Below are positions 22,482 to 34,205 of a DNA stretch of 64,000 bases, piece by piece. The notes under the pieces are model-generated. The model was not told the DNA's origin. It searched no databases and worked only from the letters and a program-made list of their open reading frames with translations. Position numbers and translations under genes: made by a program. The stretch's first letter is position 1. Each line of letters opens with the position of its first letter. Source of the stretch: Charina bottae (Eukaryota > Chordata > Lepidosauria > Squamata > Charinaidae); NCBI GenBank assembly GCA_023362775.1, contig JALMGJ010000008.1, positions 18,016,001 to 18,080,000 of the forward strand. Direction: 5' to 3'.

Positions 22482-23935
22482 TTTAAATAAATAAGCAAAT
22501 AAACAAATAGTTATATTAATATGCAAGTTTGTTATATAATATAAATATTGATAAGATTAATAGCATTTAATTTTGGTCAGCAGTTTGTATGTGATGCTTT
22601 GCAAACAGGATGATTAGAGTTGGTTTGAACACCTTTAATTCAATACTTTCACAGTATCATAGAAAGGGAAATGAAAAGGCATTACAAATCCATCTCCTTT
22701 GATCTTTGCTTTCAGAAGGCTGAAAGAGAATGCTATAGCCAGGTTGACACATTGCCATCATACTTCCAACATATCAAGATTGCATTTGGATAAAATTTTA
22801 TTTTTTAAAAAAATATAATTTTATTAAGCATTTTAATTACAATTTTAAGATTAATATGAACTAAACTTAGAGAAAGAGAAGAGAATAGAAAAAAAGAATA
22901 AAAAGTACTGGGGAAAAAAGAAAGAAAGAAGAAAAAGAAAAGAAAATATAACAAAGAAAAAGAAAACAAATATGTATATAAAGAAGTGACTTCCAACCTT
23001 CATCACAGCAAGTATAAACAGATTTAGTAACTCTTCAGGTTAAACATATATCTCTTCATCCCATATCCCATCCCTTATCTATAAGCAAATACATAAAACA
23101 TCAGCAAAAAGCCCATAAAGGGTTGCCAGAACATCGTAAAAAAAAAGTATTACTTTAACCTTGATCAGATAAACCAACTTTATATTCCTCCCTTTTACTT
23201 CTTACAGTCTTAATCTTTAATTCAATCAAATATTGTCATAGGATTTGATTTTTCTTCAGTTTTTCTTTAACTCATCGCACAGATTTCTTCAAGGCTTTAA
23301 CAAGCCTCTTTTGTAGGTCCAATACAGAAACATTTTCCAGGTCATTCTCTTGATTTATCATTTGTATTTTCCTTTTAATTTTTAGAACTTCAGCCAGTAA
23401 AGCATCCTTTTCCAAATCATTCTCTTGGCCTGTCATTATAGTTCCACTTATGGTACTTTCTCTATTTTATGAGATAAAATTTGTTCTACATCTGTCATTC
23501 CTTCATTAACATCTTTTAGACATAGTCTATCTATAGAGGTAGACATCATTACTGACAGTGTTGATACTGTAGTTACTAAATTCTGGCTCCATGCTTCAAA
23601 GGTCTCCTTTAATATTTCCAATGTTACAATGTTTTGTATCATTCTGTAAGTACCAGTATTAATTGACATCAGGCTTGTATTTTTTTTTCTGCTGCTTAAA
23701 ATCTTTAGTCCCCTCTAGTGTCCAGTTTCTAAAATCATCACATATCTTTTCTTCTGACTTGCAATTGCCAGGATAAACAAGGTAAGTCTGTTATCTATGA
23801 GAAGTTGTTTATTGTTATAGTTAATTCTAAAATCTTATAGTAAAAGTTAATATCCCAAATTTATCTGGAACCTTAATCCATTTATAACTTTCTTAGATCA
23901 AAATCTTATTTAACTTTTTGCTGTTTATTTCAAAT

Positions 23936-24121
23936 TATAATTGTAATTTGTCTATGAAGGTTCTCAGTCATCCAGGTGGAATTGTCTGTAGCTTGAATCA
24001 TGTCAACTGGATTTCTATTTTCTTAGTGGAAACGTTTCGCTCCTTGGATAAGGAGCGAAACGTTTCCACTAAGAAAATAGAAATCCAGTTGACATGATTC
24101 AAGCTACATATAATTGTAATT
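23936..24121. mobile_element. Minimal foldback Penelope-like insertion with 13-bp TSD
   Basis: The insertion spans 23949-24108 and is flanked by TATAATTGTAATT at 23936-23948 and 24109-24121. It is a perfect palindrome: arm 23987-24045, 4-nt loop GGAT, arm 24050-24108. A 38-nt extension (23949-23986) is present on the left only. The same terminal sequence ends the PLEs at 43501-45519 and from 63421. The palindrome centre is the loop of the ribozyme stem II (GCTCCTT-GGAT-AAGGAGC). No coding sequence remains. Confidence 0.9.
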
Positions 24122-24352
24122 ATTTTTTCTTTTGTTCAGAGTTGAAGATAAACTCACCCAATGAAGACTTTTTAAACCTGTTGTTCCGAAGGTCTCTAAT
24201 AGGTTTAGAATAGTTAATAGGCAATTTCCAAAAGTGATTAGAAAGTGAGGCTTGCGAACTTAGTGTTCTTTAAAAGGCTCCACTGCAGTTGTAAGCAAGA
24301 TGGCTAATCCCTTCATCTTCATCTCCCGGTGCTCAAACCCATGGGAGACCAC

Positions 24353-24600
24353 TGTCAGGGAGATAACTGGTGAAGAAGGAGGGGGCTCCCTCCAGGGGGA
24401 TAAACGCATGCACAGTACTGAATCGCTTTGCTTTCATCATAAGAGGCTGAAGATGGCACCGCCCTAATTTCTTGGGCCCTTTCTCTGAGCATTACTAGTT
24501 CATTTTAGTTTAGCTGGATTCTGTCTAGCAGAGTAGAACAATAAAACACTAGAGCCTGTACACCAAGTCTCAGCGTGTTCCTTCACTCGAAGTCAGGACA
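24353..24600. mobile_element. Solo LTR with 5-bp TSD
   Basis: A 248-bp unit beginning TGTCAGGG and ending TCAGGACA, so it has TG...CA ends with inverted TGTC/GACA. It is flanked by ACCAC at 24348-24352 and 24601-24605. An internal CAATAAAAC (about 24538) is a likely poly(A) signal if transcribed on the plus strand. The internal region is absent, consistent with LTR-LTR recombination. The superfamily is undetermined; Ty3/gypsy or a retroviral LTR are possible. Confidence 0.75.
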
Positions 24601-24605
24601 ACCAC

Positions 24606-24989
24606 TGTCCTATGGTCTCCTTGTGAGGAGCTGCCATCCAGAGCACATGTGGGTAATCCCCCATCCTCTCCTTATCTGAAGAGGTTCCAAGGAACTGGTC
24701 TACTCACCAGTTCCTTGGTCTTTGTCGCTGTCGTCAGCTCCACTTTTGCAGAGTCATCTGCAGTTCACCATACCTCCCCCGGAAGCTGATTCCTATAGAA
24801 TGAACATGTGGAAGAAAGTAATAGTTTCACATTCACTGCTTTGGCTTCCATATGATTATAATTATTTTTATTTTTTTTGCATTGGTATTTGTATGTTATA
24901 TTTTAGCTCTACCATTTGGAGTCACCTAAATTGAAATGAATTAGAATTTCATTATTGTTAATGTTATTTAACACTAGTTAACCAGTTAG
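24606..24989. other. Flank of the nested retroelement
   Basis: Positions 24606-24790 continue the minus-strand element's GC-rich 5' region, including an inverted pair of CCAGTTCCTTGG / CCAAGGAACTGG around 24687-24718. From 24790 on the sequence is AT-rich and unrecognised. Confidence 0.45.
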
Positions 24990-25067
24990 TTAACCGCCCA
25001 GAGTCCCTCCTTTTGGGGGAGATGGGCAGTGATAGAAATATGAAAAATAAATAAATAAATAAATAAT
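24990..25067 (+). repeat. L2-type LINE 3' tail with (AAAT)n
   Basis: TTAACCGCCCAGAGTCCC...GGGGGAGATGGGCAGTGATAG followed by AAATA repeats. A severely truncated copy of the 3' end seen also at 7195, 35521 and 43286. Confidence 0.8.
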
Positions 25068-25069
25068 TG

Positions 25070-25545
25070 TTAGAATTGACAATTAAGACATAGAGGTGGT
25101 GGATAGCTTCTGCCTTTAGGATCAACCCTGCGACACTGTATGGAAGCAAAAGTTGGACCTTAAAGAAGCAGGATAGGAAGAATATTGATGCTTTTGAACT
25201 CTGGTGCTGGAGAAGACTCCCAGGAATACTGTGGACAGCCAAGAAAACAAACAAATTGATCATCAAACAAATCAACCCAGAGTTCTCACTCAAGGCACAC
25301 ATGAGCAAGCTCAAACTATTCTATTTCAGACACATTATACGAAGACCCAGCTCTCTGGAAAAGGCTCTAATGCTGGGAAATGTGGAAGGAAAGAGGAGAA
25401 GAGAATGACCAGCAGCAAGGTGGATGGACTCAGTTACAGTGGTGATGAGTGCACAGTTGAGAGATTTGAAAGAGCAGGTTAGGGATAAATTGCCATGGAG
25501 AAAATCTACGTATGTGGTCACTGAAAACTACTTGATGGCACATAA
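25070..25545 (+). pseudogene. BovB (RTE) LINE 3' fragment
   Basis: Encodes, with frameshifts, ATLYGSKSWTLKKQDRKNID, AFELWCWRRLPGILWTAKK, INPEFSLKAHMSKLK and FRHIIRRPSSLEKALMLG, followed by the basic C-terminus and 3' UTR. The same region as 4630-5151 and 59979-60660, here on the plus strand. 5'-truncated. Confidence 0.87.
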
Positions 25546-25555
25546 TTAATAATAA

Positions 25556-26039
25556 TAAAAATACTGAAATGGTATATACATCTTAAAAATAATAAAATAA
25601 AATAATAAAATAAATAAAATAGAATAAAAGAAAAGAAAAGAAAAGAAAAGAAATAAAATAAAATAAAATAAAATAAATAAAATAATAAAATAAAAGAATA
25701 AAAGAATAAAAGAAATAAAAGAAAAGAAAAGAAAAGAAAATAATAAAATAAAATAAATAAAATTAAAATTAATAAAATTAATAAAAGAAAAGAAAATAAT
25801 AAAATAAAATAAAATAAAATAATAAAATAAAATAAAATAAAATAAATAAAATAAAATAAAATAAAATAAAATAAAATAAAATAAAATAAATAATAAATAA
25901 AATAAAATAAAATAAAATAAAATAAAATAAAATAAAATAAAATAAAATAAAATAATAAAATAAAATAAAATAAAATAAAATAATAAAATAAAATAAAATA
26001 AAATAAAATAAAATAAAATAAAATAAAATAAAATAAAAT
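25556..26039. repeat. Long (AAAAT)n-type microsatellite, about 480 bp
   Basis: Dominated by AAAAT, with blocks of AAAAG (about 25628-25650 and 25722-25739) and scattered AAT. It directly follows the BovB 3' end and probably grew from its tail. It creates two long Phe/Leu/Tyr/Ile-only open frames on the minus strand that are artefacts. Confidence 0.95.
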
Positions 26040-28522
26040 GTTCAGATAGAGCTGAAACATATACAGCTTGCATGTGAGTAGGCACTTTTCAGAATTTATA
26101 AATAACATATGGATCTTCATGAAAATCTGTTCATTCCATTTGTATCAGATCAGAGTAGACATTTATCATAAAATCATAAGTTTGTAGTGCTACTGTTTTA
26201 CAATTTTGATGGTGAAGAGATTGGTGTAAGGTCCAGGAAATGTAATCCAGATACAACCCTTCTGCATGACTCTTGTCTCAATAAAGTTTCTGTGCTAAGG
26301 AAATTACATGTGGCTGCAACTGCCATGCTGAAGGAAAACTAAAGGTGTGAAGTTTGACTCACCAAGACAAATGCTGCAGCTTCTGCTGGAACTAGCTTGG
26401 CTGTACTAGGGGTCACTGTAGACATTAACCTTCTGTCAAACAATTATTGTAGTTGCCGGAGGGAATTTCTCATTTGTTTAAAACTACAGTGAACATTAAG
26501 AAAACATGTATAATAAAGATAAAGTCAGTTTAGCTATTTGTACTTGATAAGAGTACGGTTAGTTATAAATATTTGCAGTACATGCATTACAGTTCTGGTC
26601 AAATATGAAAGAATTGCCAACATCTGAGAACATGCTTCAGAAGACAAGAGATTTTCCTACTTGTATAGGAAATGACTTCTGAGCAATTGAGCTACATCAG
26701 ACTCTTTTCAAAAATGGAAAAATGGAATCTGAACCAAAGCTTGTATTGGTGCACAAACCAAAGATCCCCCAAATTTAGACGCAATAAACAAAAGCATCTT
26801 CTTAAAGAGTCAGAGCTGCCATCAGATTCACAGTAAGAGCATGCTGACATTTTAGGGTTTTATGCAGCTAGTAGAACTATAGACAGCTAAACAGGAAAAA
26901 GCACACAACCGGTCAGCATTTCAGCTGCTGAAAGCTGAATTCTGAGCAAGGTAAAAACCCAAGGTTCTTGAAAATTAAGTCACATACCTGGGGCATACTT
27001 GGTCTTGATTCTGAAATTATTATTTCATCCTTTAGCAAAAGTTCATCATGTCACACTTTAGGATCAACTGTATAGTTTTGCATTTACTGTAGGTACAAAA
27101 AATAAACAACACACCATGAGATAGAGCCGGCTTAGGACTGATTTGTCTTTACAGTCAGAATACATTTGGGGAACTATATTCAGTTCTGGGCATTTCATTT
27201 CAAGAAAGACATTTACAAAACTACAGGCACTAATTCTTAAGTGGTCTTAATTTGAAATGATGTTTTTTTTCTTTTTTCCAAGTTGCAAGAAGTAACAAAT
27301 GTTTTGCCTTTGCTGTTGAAGTTACTGGAGATGTTGCAGATTACCTTTTCTAAATTGATTTAATGATCTGGATATACTATCATGGGTCCAAATCAATGGT
27401 TTAGACATCTTTCTGTTCTGCTCAGCTTCCTGAATCAGTATGAGTTAGCCATTCGGAAAACAGTTATATTTTCATGAAGTTTTAATTGAAATGTTAGGGA
27501 GGCAGAGATGGACCAATGGTACTGGTGACCTGATAGGTTTCATTCTTGGGGATACCCAAGGGTAAACTTCAGGTTCTTTCCTAAACTATAAAAGTTACTA
27601 GCCTGCAACTTTGGTTTTGCCTTTGCTGACTTGGAGACAAACAGGTCTGGGAACAGAAATTAGAAGACAATCTAAGGATATATGAAACAGTGTATGTTAC
27701 ATTCATCCTCTAAGGGTGATGGATTCTAGCCTCCCTTTCTTTTTGTATCTCCACACAGGGAGAAAGAGATAGGAAGTTATGGATAAAGGCAATATTTTCT
27801 TTGGGAGCATGCACTAAATCATGTTTGTATTTTGTCTTTCTTCATATGAATCATTATGCCAAAATCTGTTCATGAGATTTTCCCTGTGAAATTTTAACTT
27901 ATACTTTCTTCAATGACCTTTATTCTAAACATCCAATTTCCCAAATTAAAAAATAGAATACATACAAACCTTATCTGGTAAGGGACTCATTATGGGTCAC
28001 TCCATAAGACATGAGATTACTATGCCAGTGAATAAAATGTCATAAGTAATTCTGGAAAACTAAAGTAAAAATTAATTGAAAGGCCCAATCAGTATGGGTA
28101 ACACAAAACTCCATCTGTTTCTAATACAATATAAATACTCCAATTTATATTATATTGCACACTACAAAATGCAGTCTCTTAAGTATACTGACCTCTTTCT
28201 GCTATTACATATGATACTACCTTTTTGAAGGGCTGCATCATGCATTTTACTCAGCATTGAAAATGATTAAGGTTTAAGACAGAATTGCAACTGCATGAGC
28301 ACTTTAGCATGTGAATACAAGTTTGGAAAGAAATATAATAGTTAAAGATGTAAATGTAATGTTAAACTTTATTGCTAAAATATGGAATCTGGCATTTTAT
28401 GAAGAGCTTTGGGGCTCAGCAAAGAGGATAATCTAATATAAATGGAAAGAAATGTATTCTCCTGATATTAAGGAATGGATTCAGGATATAAGAGTCATTG
28501 GGAGCCAGATGGCATACAAATG
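26040..28522. other. Intergenic stretch with a possible CR1 relic
   Basis: Mostly unrecognised. Around 27150-27245, GGGGAACTATATTCAGTTCTG and the AAGAAAGACATTTACAAAAC after it resemble the CR1 3' coding block (EYCVQFWAPHYKKDI), but the match is short and decayed. Confidence 0.4.
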
Positions 28523-28525
28523 TAA

Positions 28526-28588
<63 letters not shown>

Positions 28589-28590
28589 AT
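28523..28590. repeat. (AAAT)n microsatellite
   Basis: Seventeen AAAT units following a short stretch ending ATACAAATGTAAT, like a LINE or SINE tail. Confidence 0.93.
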
Positions 28591-28709
28591 AGCTGTTATT
28601 TATTGTTGAAAAGTCTTTATATTCTAAAATGAAAAGATGAAGCAATATATTTCCATGTGGTTTAAGACTGAATTAATTAAAGATTGATACAAAATGGATA
28701 TTATATGGA

Positions 28710-28752
28710 TTCCTTCCCTCCATCCCTCCCTCCCTCCCTCCCTCCCTTCCTT
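28710..28752. repeat. (CCCT)n pyrimidine tract
   Basis: A CCCT/CCTT-rich run of about 43 bases, purely pyrimidine on the plus strand. Confidence 0.9.
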
Positions 28753-29278
28753 CTCTTGTTAGGTTGTTGAAAATTTAGAAGAACATTTAGAAGTTTTAAT
28801 AAATAAGAATTACACAAAGAAATTTTTCCTTGCTTCCATAACATTCAAAGGACTGAATCCAGGTTTAGTCATTCTTGGTATAGAACTTCTGAAATCAGAG
28901 AGATTTAAATTATGATAAACCAAAGTTCTACTGATTTTAGTGGTTGCATTCTGATTAAACTTTGATCCAACCTAGGTCACCTAGTGAACAGTAGGATTAG
29001 AAGAACTAAAAGGAAATATAATGCATGACACATATGTGAAATTGAGTATCTCATGATTTTGTAATGGTTATTAGCTGAACTGGAATTTGAAAAATTTACT
29101 ACCAGATAACAATTACAAAAGCTAAAGGGGACCTGCATATTTACAGGAATATTACAGGTGAATATCAGCTCCTAGATAATAATGAAGAATGTTGCTGCTT
29201 GTTCTCTTCAACACCTCTGTGTTCACCTAGAAATCTGAAAGGCAGCTGTATTTGCATTTGCTTGAACAAGGCTAGATC
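28753..29278. other. Unrecognised intergenic stretch
   Basis: No gene or repeat recognised. Confidence 0.5.
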
Positions 29279-29289
29279 TAACCATGTGA

Positions 29290-29622
29290 TAAAGGTAAAG
29301 GTTCCCCCCGCACAGTTGTGCAGTCGTGTCCGACTCTAGGGTCCGGTGCTCATCTCCGTTTGTTAGCCGAAGAGCCAGCATTGTCCGAAGACGCTTCCAG
29401 GGTCATGTGGCCACCTGACGTGTGCAGAACGCTGTTACCTACCCACTGAAGTGGTACCTATTCATCTACTTGCATTTGCATGCTTTCGAATTGCTAGGTT
29501 GGCAAGAGCTGGAGCTAGTGCAGGAGCACACTCCGCACGCAGGGCTAGGGATTCGAACCTCTGAACTTGCGATCTTCCGATCGACAAGCCTGGCGTCTTA
29601 CCCGCTGAGCCACCACGCCCCT
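29290..29622 (-). mobile_element. Sauria-type SINE, full length, minus strand
   Basis: On the minus strand it begins GGGGCGTGGTGGCTCAGCGG (A box in TGGCTCAGCGGGTAAG), has a B box GGTTCGAATCC, then the body, and ends in the BovB-like tail GAGTCGGACACGACTGCAC followed by GGAACCTTTACC. It is flanked by TAACCATGTGA at 29279-29289 and 29623-29633 (11-bp TSD). The tRNA-like head provides an RNA polymerase III promoter. Confidence 0.93.
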
Positions 29623-29633
29623 TAACCATGTGA

Positions 29634-31480
29634 ATGGGGACCTTTTTTCAAATGGAAAAGTAGATAGTTATACTAATGCTGAAATATACATAGTACCTTT
29701 TCAGATTTGCTGAGGTACCTGGACACTAAGCAATCTGAAGGAGGAATAGGCAGGCCAGCATGTGCAGCCCAGTTCTCTACATCATTTGAAGACTTATATG
29801 AGTGCCTGAACAGCGCATCTATTCAATGGAGTTGTGAAATAATACTGCAAAATAATATATGAGATACCTGATCAGCAACCCTATGTTATAAATTAGATTA
29901 GTAGTAAAATCAAAACAGTTCCAGTTCTCTGGTTCTATTATGCATTCATAAAAAGCATTGCTCAAATTGCTGCTCAGTTTACACACATGACTTTAATTAG
30001 AATTCCCTGGTAATTGTGAATAGGTTTGTAACTGTAATGGATTCAACAGACAATTTAGGAAGCTGGGAATTGAATGTTCATCTTCTTAATAGTGCCAGCT
30101 TAATAAAAAATCATTGTACTTTCTCATGTGAAATCAAATAATATCTTTTTTTTCCTTTTAAATGAATTACTGAAAACTTGAAATAAAGCATAGGTCACCA
30201 TACAATTGTACCTTTTTTATGAATAAGGAGAATTAAAATCAAGTGATTACCAGATGTGCTACTCAAAGTAATTAGCTCAAAAGGTCATAATTAGCAAACA
30301 TAGGAAGTAATTTGATATGACTTTAAAAGAACTATTTATTGAAGAACTGAATAGCAGCTGGCACTGCACTGCTGTTTCTAATGAATATTTCTTTTAAGAA
30401 TTCCCTTCACATGAAGTTTTGATTGGTAGCTAGCATTGTTCTACAGGCAGAGATGTATTTTTTAACCATAAATAATCTAGAAACAACAAAACAACTTGAA
30501 AGGAACTACAGACTTCAGTAAATCTCAAATCTGTTTTATTATCAAAAGTATTTTTGGCATTACTATTGAAGAAATTATAAACTGTGTTCAGTGAAACAAT
30601 ATGCATATTCTTTAGGAAAATCAGCTGGAATTGAAAGGCTAGTAAATTAAGAGTTGGAAGAGATCTGGAAGTTTGAAGGAACTGTGACCTGGGTGTGGGG
30701 AGAGAAACAGACATTTAATGTATATCCTGAAAACTATGCAATTTACATATGGAATTATTTCTCCTCAGTGAGAGTGGTACTTTTGTAGAGCACCGGAAAA
30801 CATGAAAAACTGAAAACAAAGAGATACTATTTTCCGTCTTTGAATTTTTCCCTTAAGGTTTGCATTTAGTTACAAAGAAAATGGAGTACACTTTTCACTT
30901 TCATTTAGATCTGCTTTCAAGTTGCTTATCAACTCTTCTTCAGATCTGAAACAGTATTCTGCATGCTTTAGGATGGAAAGATAACAGTAGCTAGTTACAA
31001 TCACTTCTCAACAGACTGAAGTGCAATAAATATTCATGGGCTCTATTTCATAAGAAAAAAAATCATAGATTAAAAGATTCGTAGTTGTGGATCACATGAT
31101 GGAGGTAGTGTGACTAATAGGATCACCCCTTCCATTTATCCAAATAGTTGGCTTGGGTTGTCAGGAATAAAGCTGTGGTGCTTTTTATTGCCATAGGAAA
31201 TACAAATGCTTGAAGCCTGAACATCCAGATAATGCTGATAGCTGGCATGTTTCAAACAAGAGCTCTTCAAGTATATCATGAATCAACATAAAATAAAAGA
31301 CACGGGCACAATGTACGCAGAAAGCACATTTTCAAATACCTTGCTCAATACCAGGCCAATTAGCTATTTGAGAACAGAAAACTTCAGTGAATTCTATGGC
31401 CAGAATCATTCTCTATCATAATAGCTGCTAGGCCTGGGTTCTGCTCTATTCCACTCGATATCTAATCAAATCCAATCAAA
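29634..31480. other. Unrecognised intergenic stretch
   Basis: AT-rich. Open frames are short and unlike known proteins. Confidence 0.5.
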
Positions 31481-31923
31481 CAGACATCCTGACCTTTGTA
31501 ACAGGCTGAATGCTCTTACTCACATCCTGACCTTTGTAACAGAATGCAATGGACTCTTGGAAGTTCCTTAAAATGCTACAGATGGTGTACGATAAGTTCC
31601 CCTTTTGTTATCCTGTTTTTATGTGCTAATTATAAACTGCTGAGCTTCTGACACGTAAGATGACAACTGCTGATCCTGTCATATCCTGATTGTCTGAACA
31701 ATCTGTCTGAACAAGCTGAGTTATGATGTTTTAGATACCACCTGCTAATGTTGTCATATCCTGATTATATTGATTACAAACCCTATAAAAGATAGACTCC
31801 GGGTGTGACCCAGTGTTCAGACTTGCTGAGCTATCGCTCTGAACCTTGCTAGCAATAAACCTGTGTTCTCTAATCTCGGTGGTCTCGCGTCCTGTTATTG
31901 GGAAGGTGAGTTTTCCCGCTACA
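31481..31923 (+). mobile_element. LTR-like sequence (solo LTR candidate)
   Basis: Contains CCTATAAAAGATAG (TATA-like, 31781-31794), AATAAA at 31854-31859, a downstream GT-rich stretch and an end CCCGCTACA. That order (TATA, short leader, AATAAA, CA end) fits a retroviral or Ty3-type LTR on the plus strand. The 5' end is unclear: TGTAACAGGC at 31496 is one candidate, and CATCCTGACCTTTGTAACAG is duplicated at 31483 and 31524. No TSD was found. Confidence 0.5.
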
Positions 31924-33883
31924 CAGGGAGCTCCTCTTCTGCCTTGTCTCCAAAAAGGAGACAATTTGAATAAGGACACTTACATTTAGTGAACACCTTA
32001 ATTTGAAGCCCTACAAGCAAAACTATTGGTGGGCAGAACTCCAAACTGATGATGAGTCACTGCCTCAAATCTACTTGATTATCTGTATACTGCTTCTTGA
32101 TATCCCATTTTTAAAGTTTTTCCTTGGGGTGGAGTGAACTGATGTTGGTTCTTCTGAAGGTAAGAGAGGACCACAACTTTTGTGAAAATGAATATATTGC
32201 CAACATAGTAGGGCAGAGCTGGGTGTCAAAAGAGTTGAACCATATTATCTTAAAACATTACCTATATTTAATTTAAAAAGCCAGTGTTTCTATAAATGGA
32301 TACCATCATTGCTCTAACTAATTTTACTGCAGATATCACTTTTCTCTGAATTTGCCATTAGAAACTAGGCATAGAGTTTAATTTGTTGGGGGGGGGGAGA
32401 AACTTCTGGTTTGCCTTGAAATGCACCACTCTGAAAAAAAAGCAGATGAGAGTTAATAGGAGTAAGAAATTACAAATGTCTTATTCAAATAGAAAAGGAG
32501 GAGGTTACACTGGAGAACTGAATGTTAGTGGCTTATTTTGTCTTCAGATAAAGATGAACTTATAGGAAACAATAAAATAATTATGTATATCTCAGGTCCA
32601 AAACCAATCACAGATTTCAGGGGTATAAGTGCTTATTCAGGTGTTTTGTTTTTTTTTAAATGGGGAAGACGCATACCAGACTTGTGCAGAAAGTACTCCA
32701 TCCCTCTCTTTTTCATTCTGAGAATCTTTCTGCATAAGTGATTTACCACAACTTCAGAGCGTTAACTCCTAATTTGCATGCCATATGCATGATGCAACTC
32801 CAAAGCCATGCTTAAACAATGACAAATGCTTTTCTGATGTAGCTTTTCCTAAACCAGAAAACTATTTTTGTTGTTCAAGTAAAGCAGACAAATTTCAGAA
32901 TCATTCAGATTTCCAGAGATTTTAAATGCATCCGTCTCTCTTTCTGCTTCTGAGAGGTTGTTCAATGAGTCTTTTTCAGACTCTGAGATAATGTACAAAG
33001 AGTTCATTTTCAGAGCATAGCCTCCAATGTTCTCCTCAGCTTTGCAAATCTTCTTTTTCATTTCTATCCCCCATGAAATTATTTTACCATAGAGATAAAG
33101 CACTTTTCCTTTTTTCTAAAAGGGCTGTAAATTGACATATTGCTTATAAAACATTATAAGGCTATGCATTCTCCTGTCTCCTCCCATCCACTTTGCTTTA
33201 ATAACAAAGGGCTTATGTTTTACTTACAGCACATGATTCATAGGAGTGTGAAGGTTGTAAACTTGCATTTGTTTCTACATATCTGAATCTCTGAATTAAA
33301 AAAATAAAGTAGCACTGGAAGTGCATTCTTGCCCTCACTGTGACAGTGATTGTGACCTGCAACACTTCTATCATGTTTATATTTGTTTCTGAAAATAATC
33401 TGGTATGTGTCTGCAGAGCTAAATCTAGTAGTGATGCATAAAGGGGGAAAATACACAAAGCATTGAAGCAGTAAGTGGTCATAAGAGATCAAACAACTGA
33501 GGAGTTTTATTAAGCAATATAACAGAGGAAGTAATTTTCCATTAAAAAGAAAAAAAATAAACAGAAATAAATCCAGTGGATGATGAAGAGAATCAAAAAC
33601 AAGAGAGTTGGACTTTATTCTGCAGTATTGGACTGCAGAAGATACAGATCCTTTACCTTCAGAGAAGGAAAAAGAGACACTATCAAAGGAAAATCAGGAC
33701 ACTGGTCTTTGAAGGAAAAGCAAGATCCAACTGCAGCTAGAAGGAAGATATAGCCATCATGAAGATGGTGATTCAGTGGAATAAGAAACAGAAACAAATA
33801 TATGTCAAATGTAAAGACTAGATGCCAAAATGTGCTATCTGTCAGGAACATGGTTCAAGAAAATTTGTAGTACGATAAGTCCA
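31924..33883. other. Unrecognised intergenic stretch
   Basis: Includes a poly-G run (about 32388-32397). Several open frames of 60-90 codons were inspected and none resembles a known protein. Confidence 0.45.
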
Positions 33884-34205
33884 CTAACATTTATCCTTTC
33901 ATGCTATTGTATGTAGGGATAAATAATATTGCCAGAAAGATTTATGACCATAGCTGTGAACTTTCAAATTATAAAAAGGAAACTCAAGAATCTGGGAGCA
34001 TAGGCTATGTTCTGATCCATCCTTCTAATCAGGAATCAGGGCAGAAACATAAAGAGTGACCAGCTATGTAAATGGTGTTTAGTGGGAGTGATTAGTTTTC
34101 AGGAACAATAGCCAGAAATTATCTGGATGATGGAATGCTGGTATGTGATGGGTTGCATCACACAAGCATGGCAGATATGATCATTAAACTGAATCCTGTG
34201 GGAAT
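33884..34205 (+). pseudogene. Possible CR1-type ORF1 SGNH-esterase relic
   Basis: One frame reads VGINNIARKIYDHS, later GYVLIHPSNQ, and, after stops, LDDGMLVCDGLHHTSMADMI. The VGxNDIxR block and the terminal DGxH block in that order and at that spacing resemble the SGNH-hydrolase domain found in ORF1 of many CR1/L2-clade LINEs. Several stops are present. This is a weak call from two short motifs. Confidence 0.35.

Larger units (their letters stand above)
22799..24790 (-). mobile_element. Decayed L1-like non-autonomous retroelement, minus strand
   Basis: Read on the minus strand this has a GC-rich 5' region with CTTCCGGGGGAGG (about 24777-24790), a degenerate ORF (about 23670-23275) with heptad-like, Lys/Glu-rich coiled-coil content (residues around LLAEVLKIKRKIQMINQEND), and an A-rich 3' end with AATAAAATT near 22810-22830. 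One frameshift near 23448 splits the ORF. No RT or endonuclease is visible. It resembles an L1 5' UTR plus ORF1-like region without ORF2 (a HAL1-like structure). It is interrupted by a PLE palindrome and a solo LTR. Family and both ends are uncertain. Confidence 0.4.

Noticed and set aside
25518..26120. Long minus-strand frames rich in Phe, Leu, Tyr and Ile, resembling membrane proteins
   Set aside because: They are translations of the (AAAAT)n array and have no non-repetitive domain.
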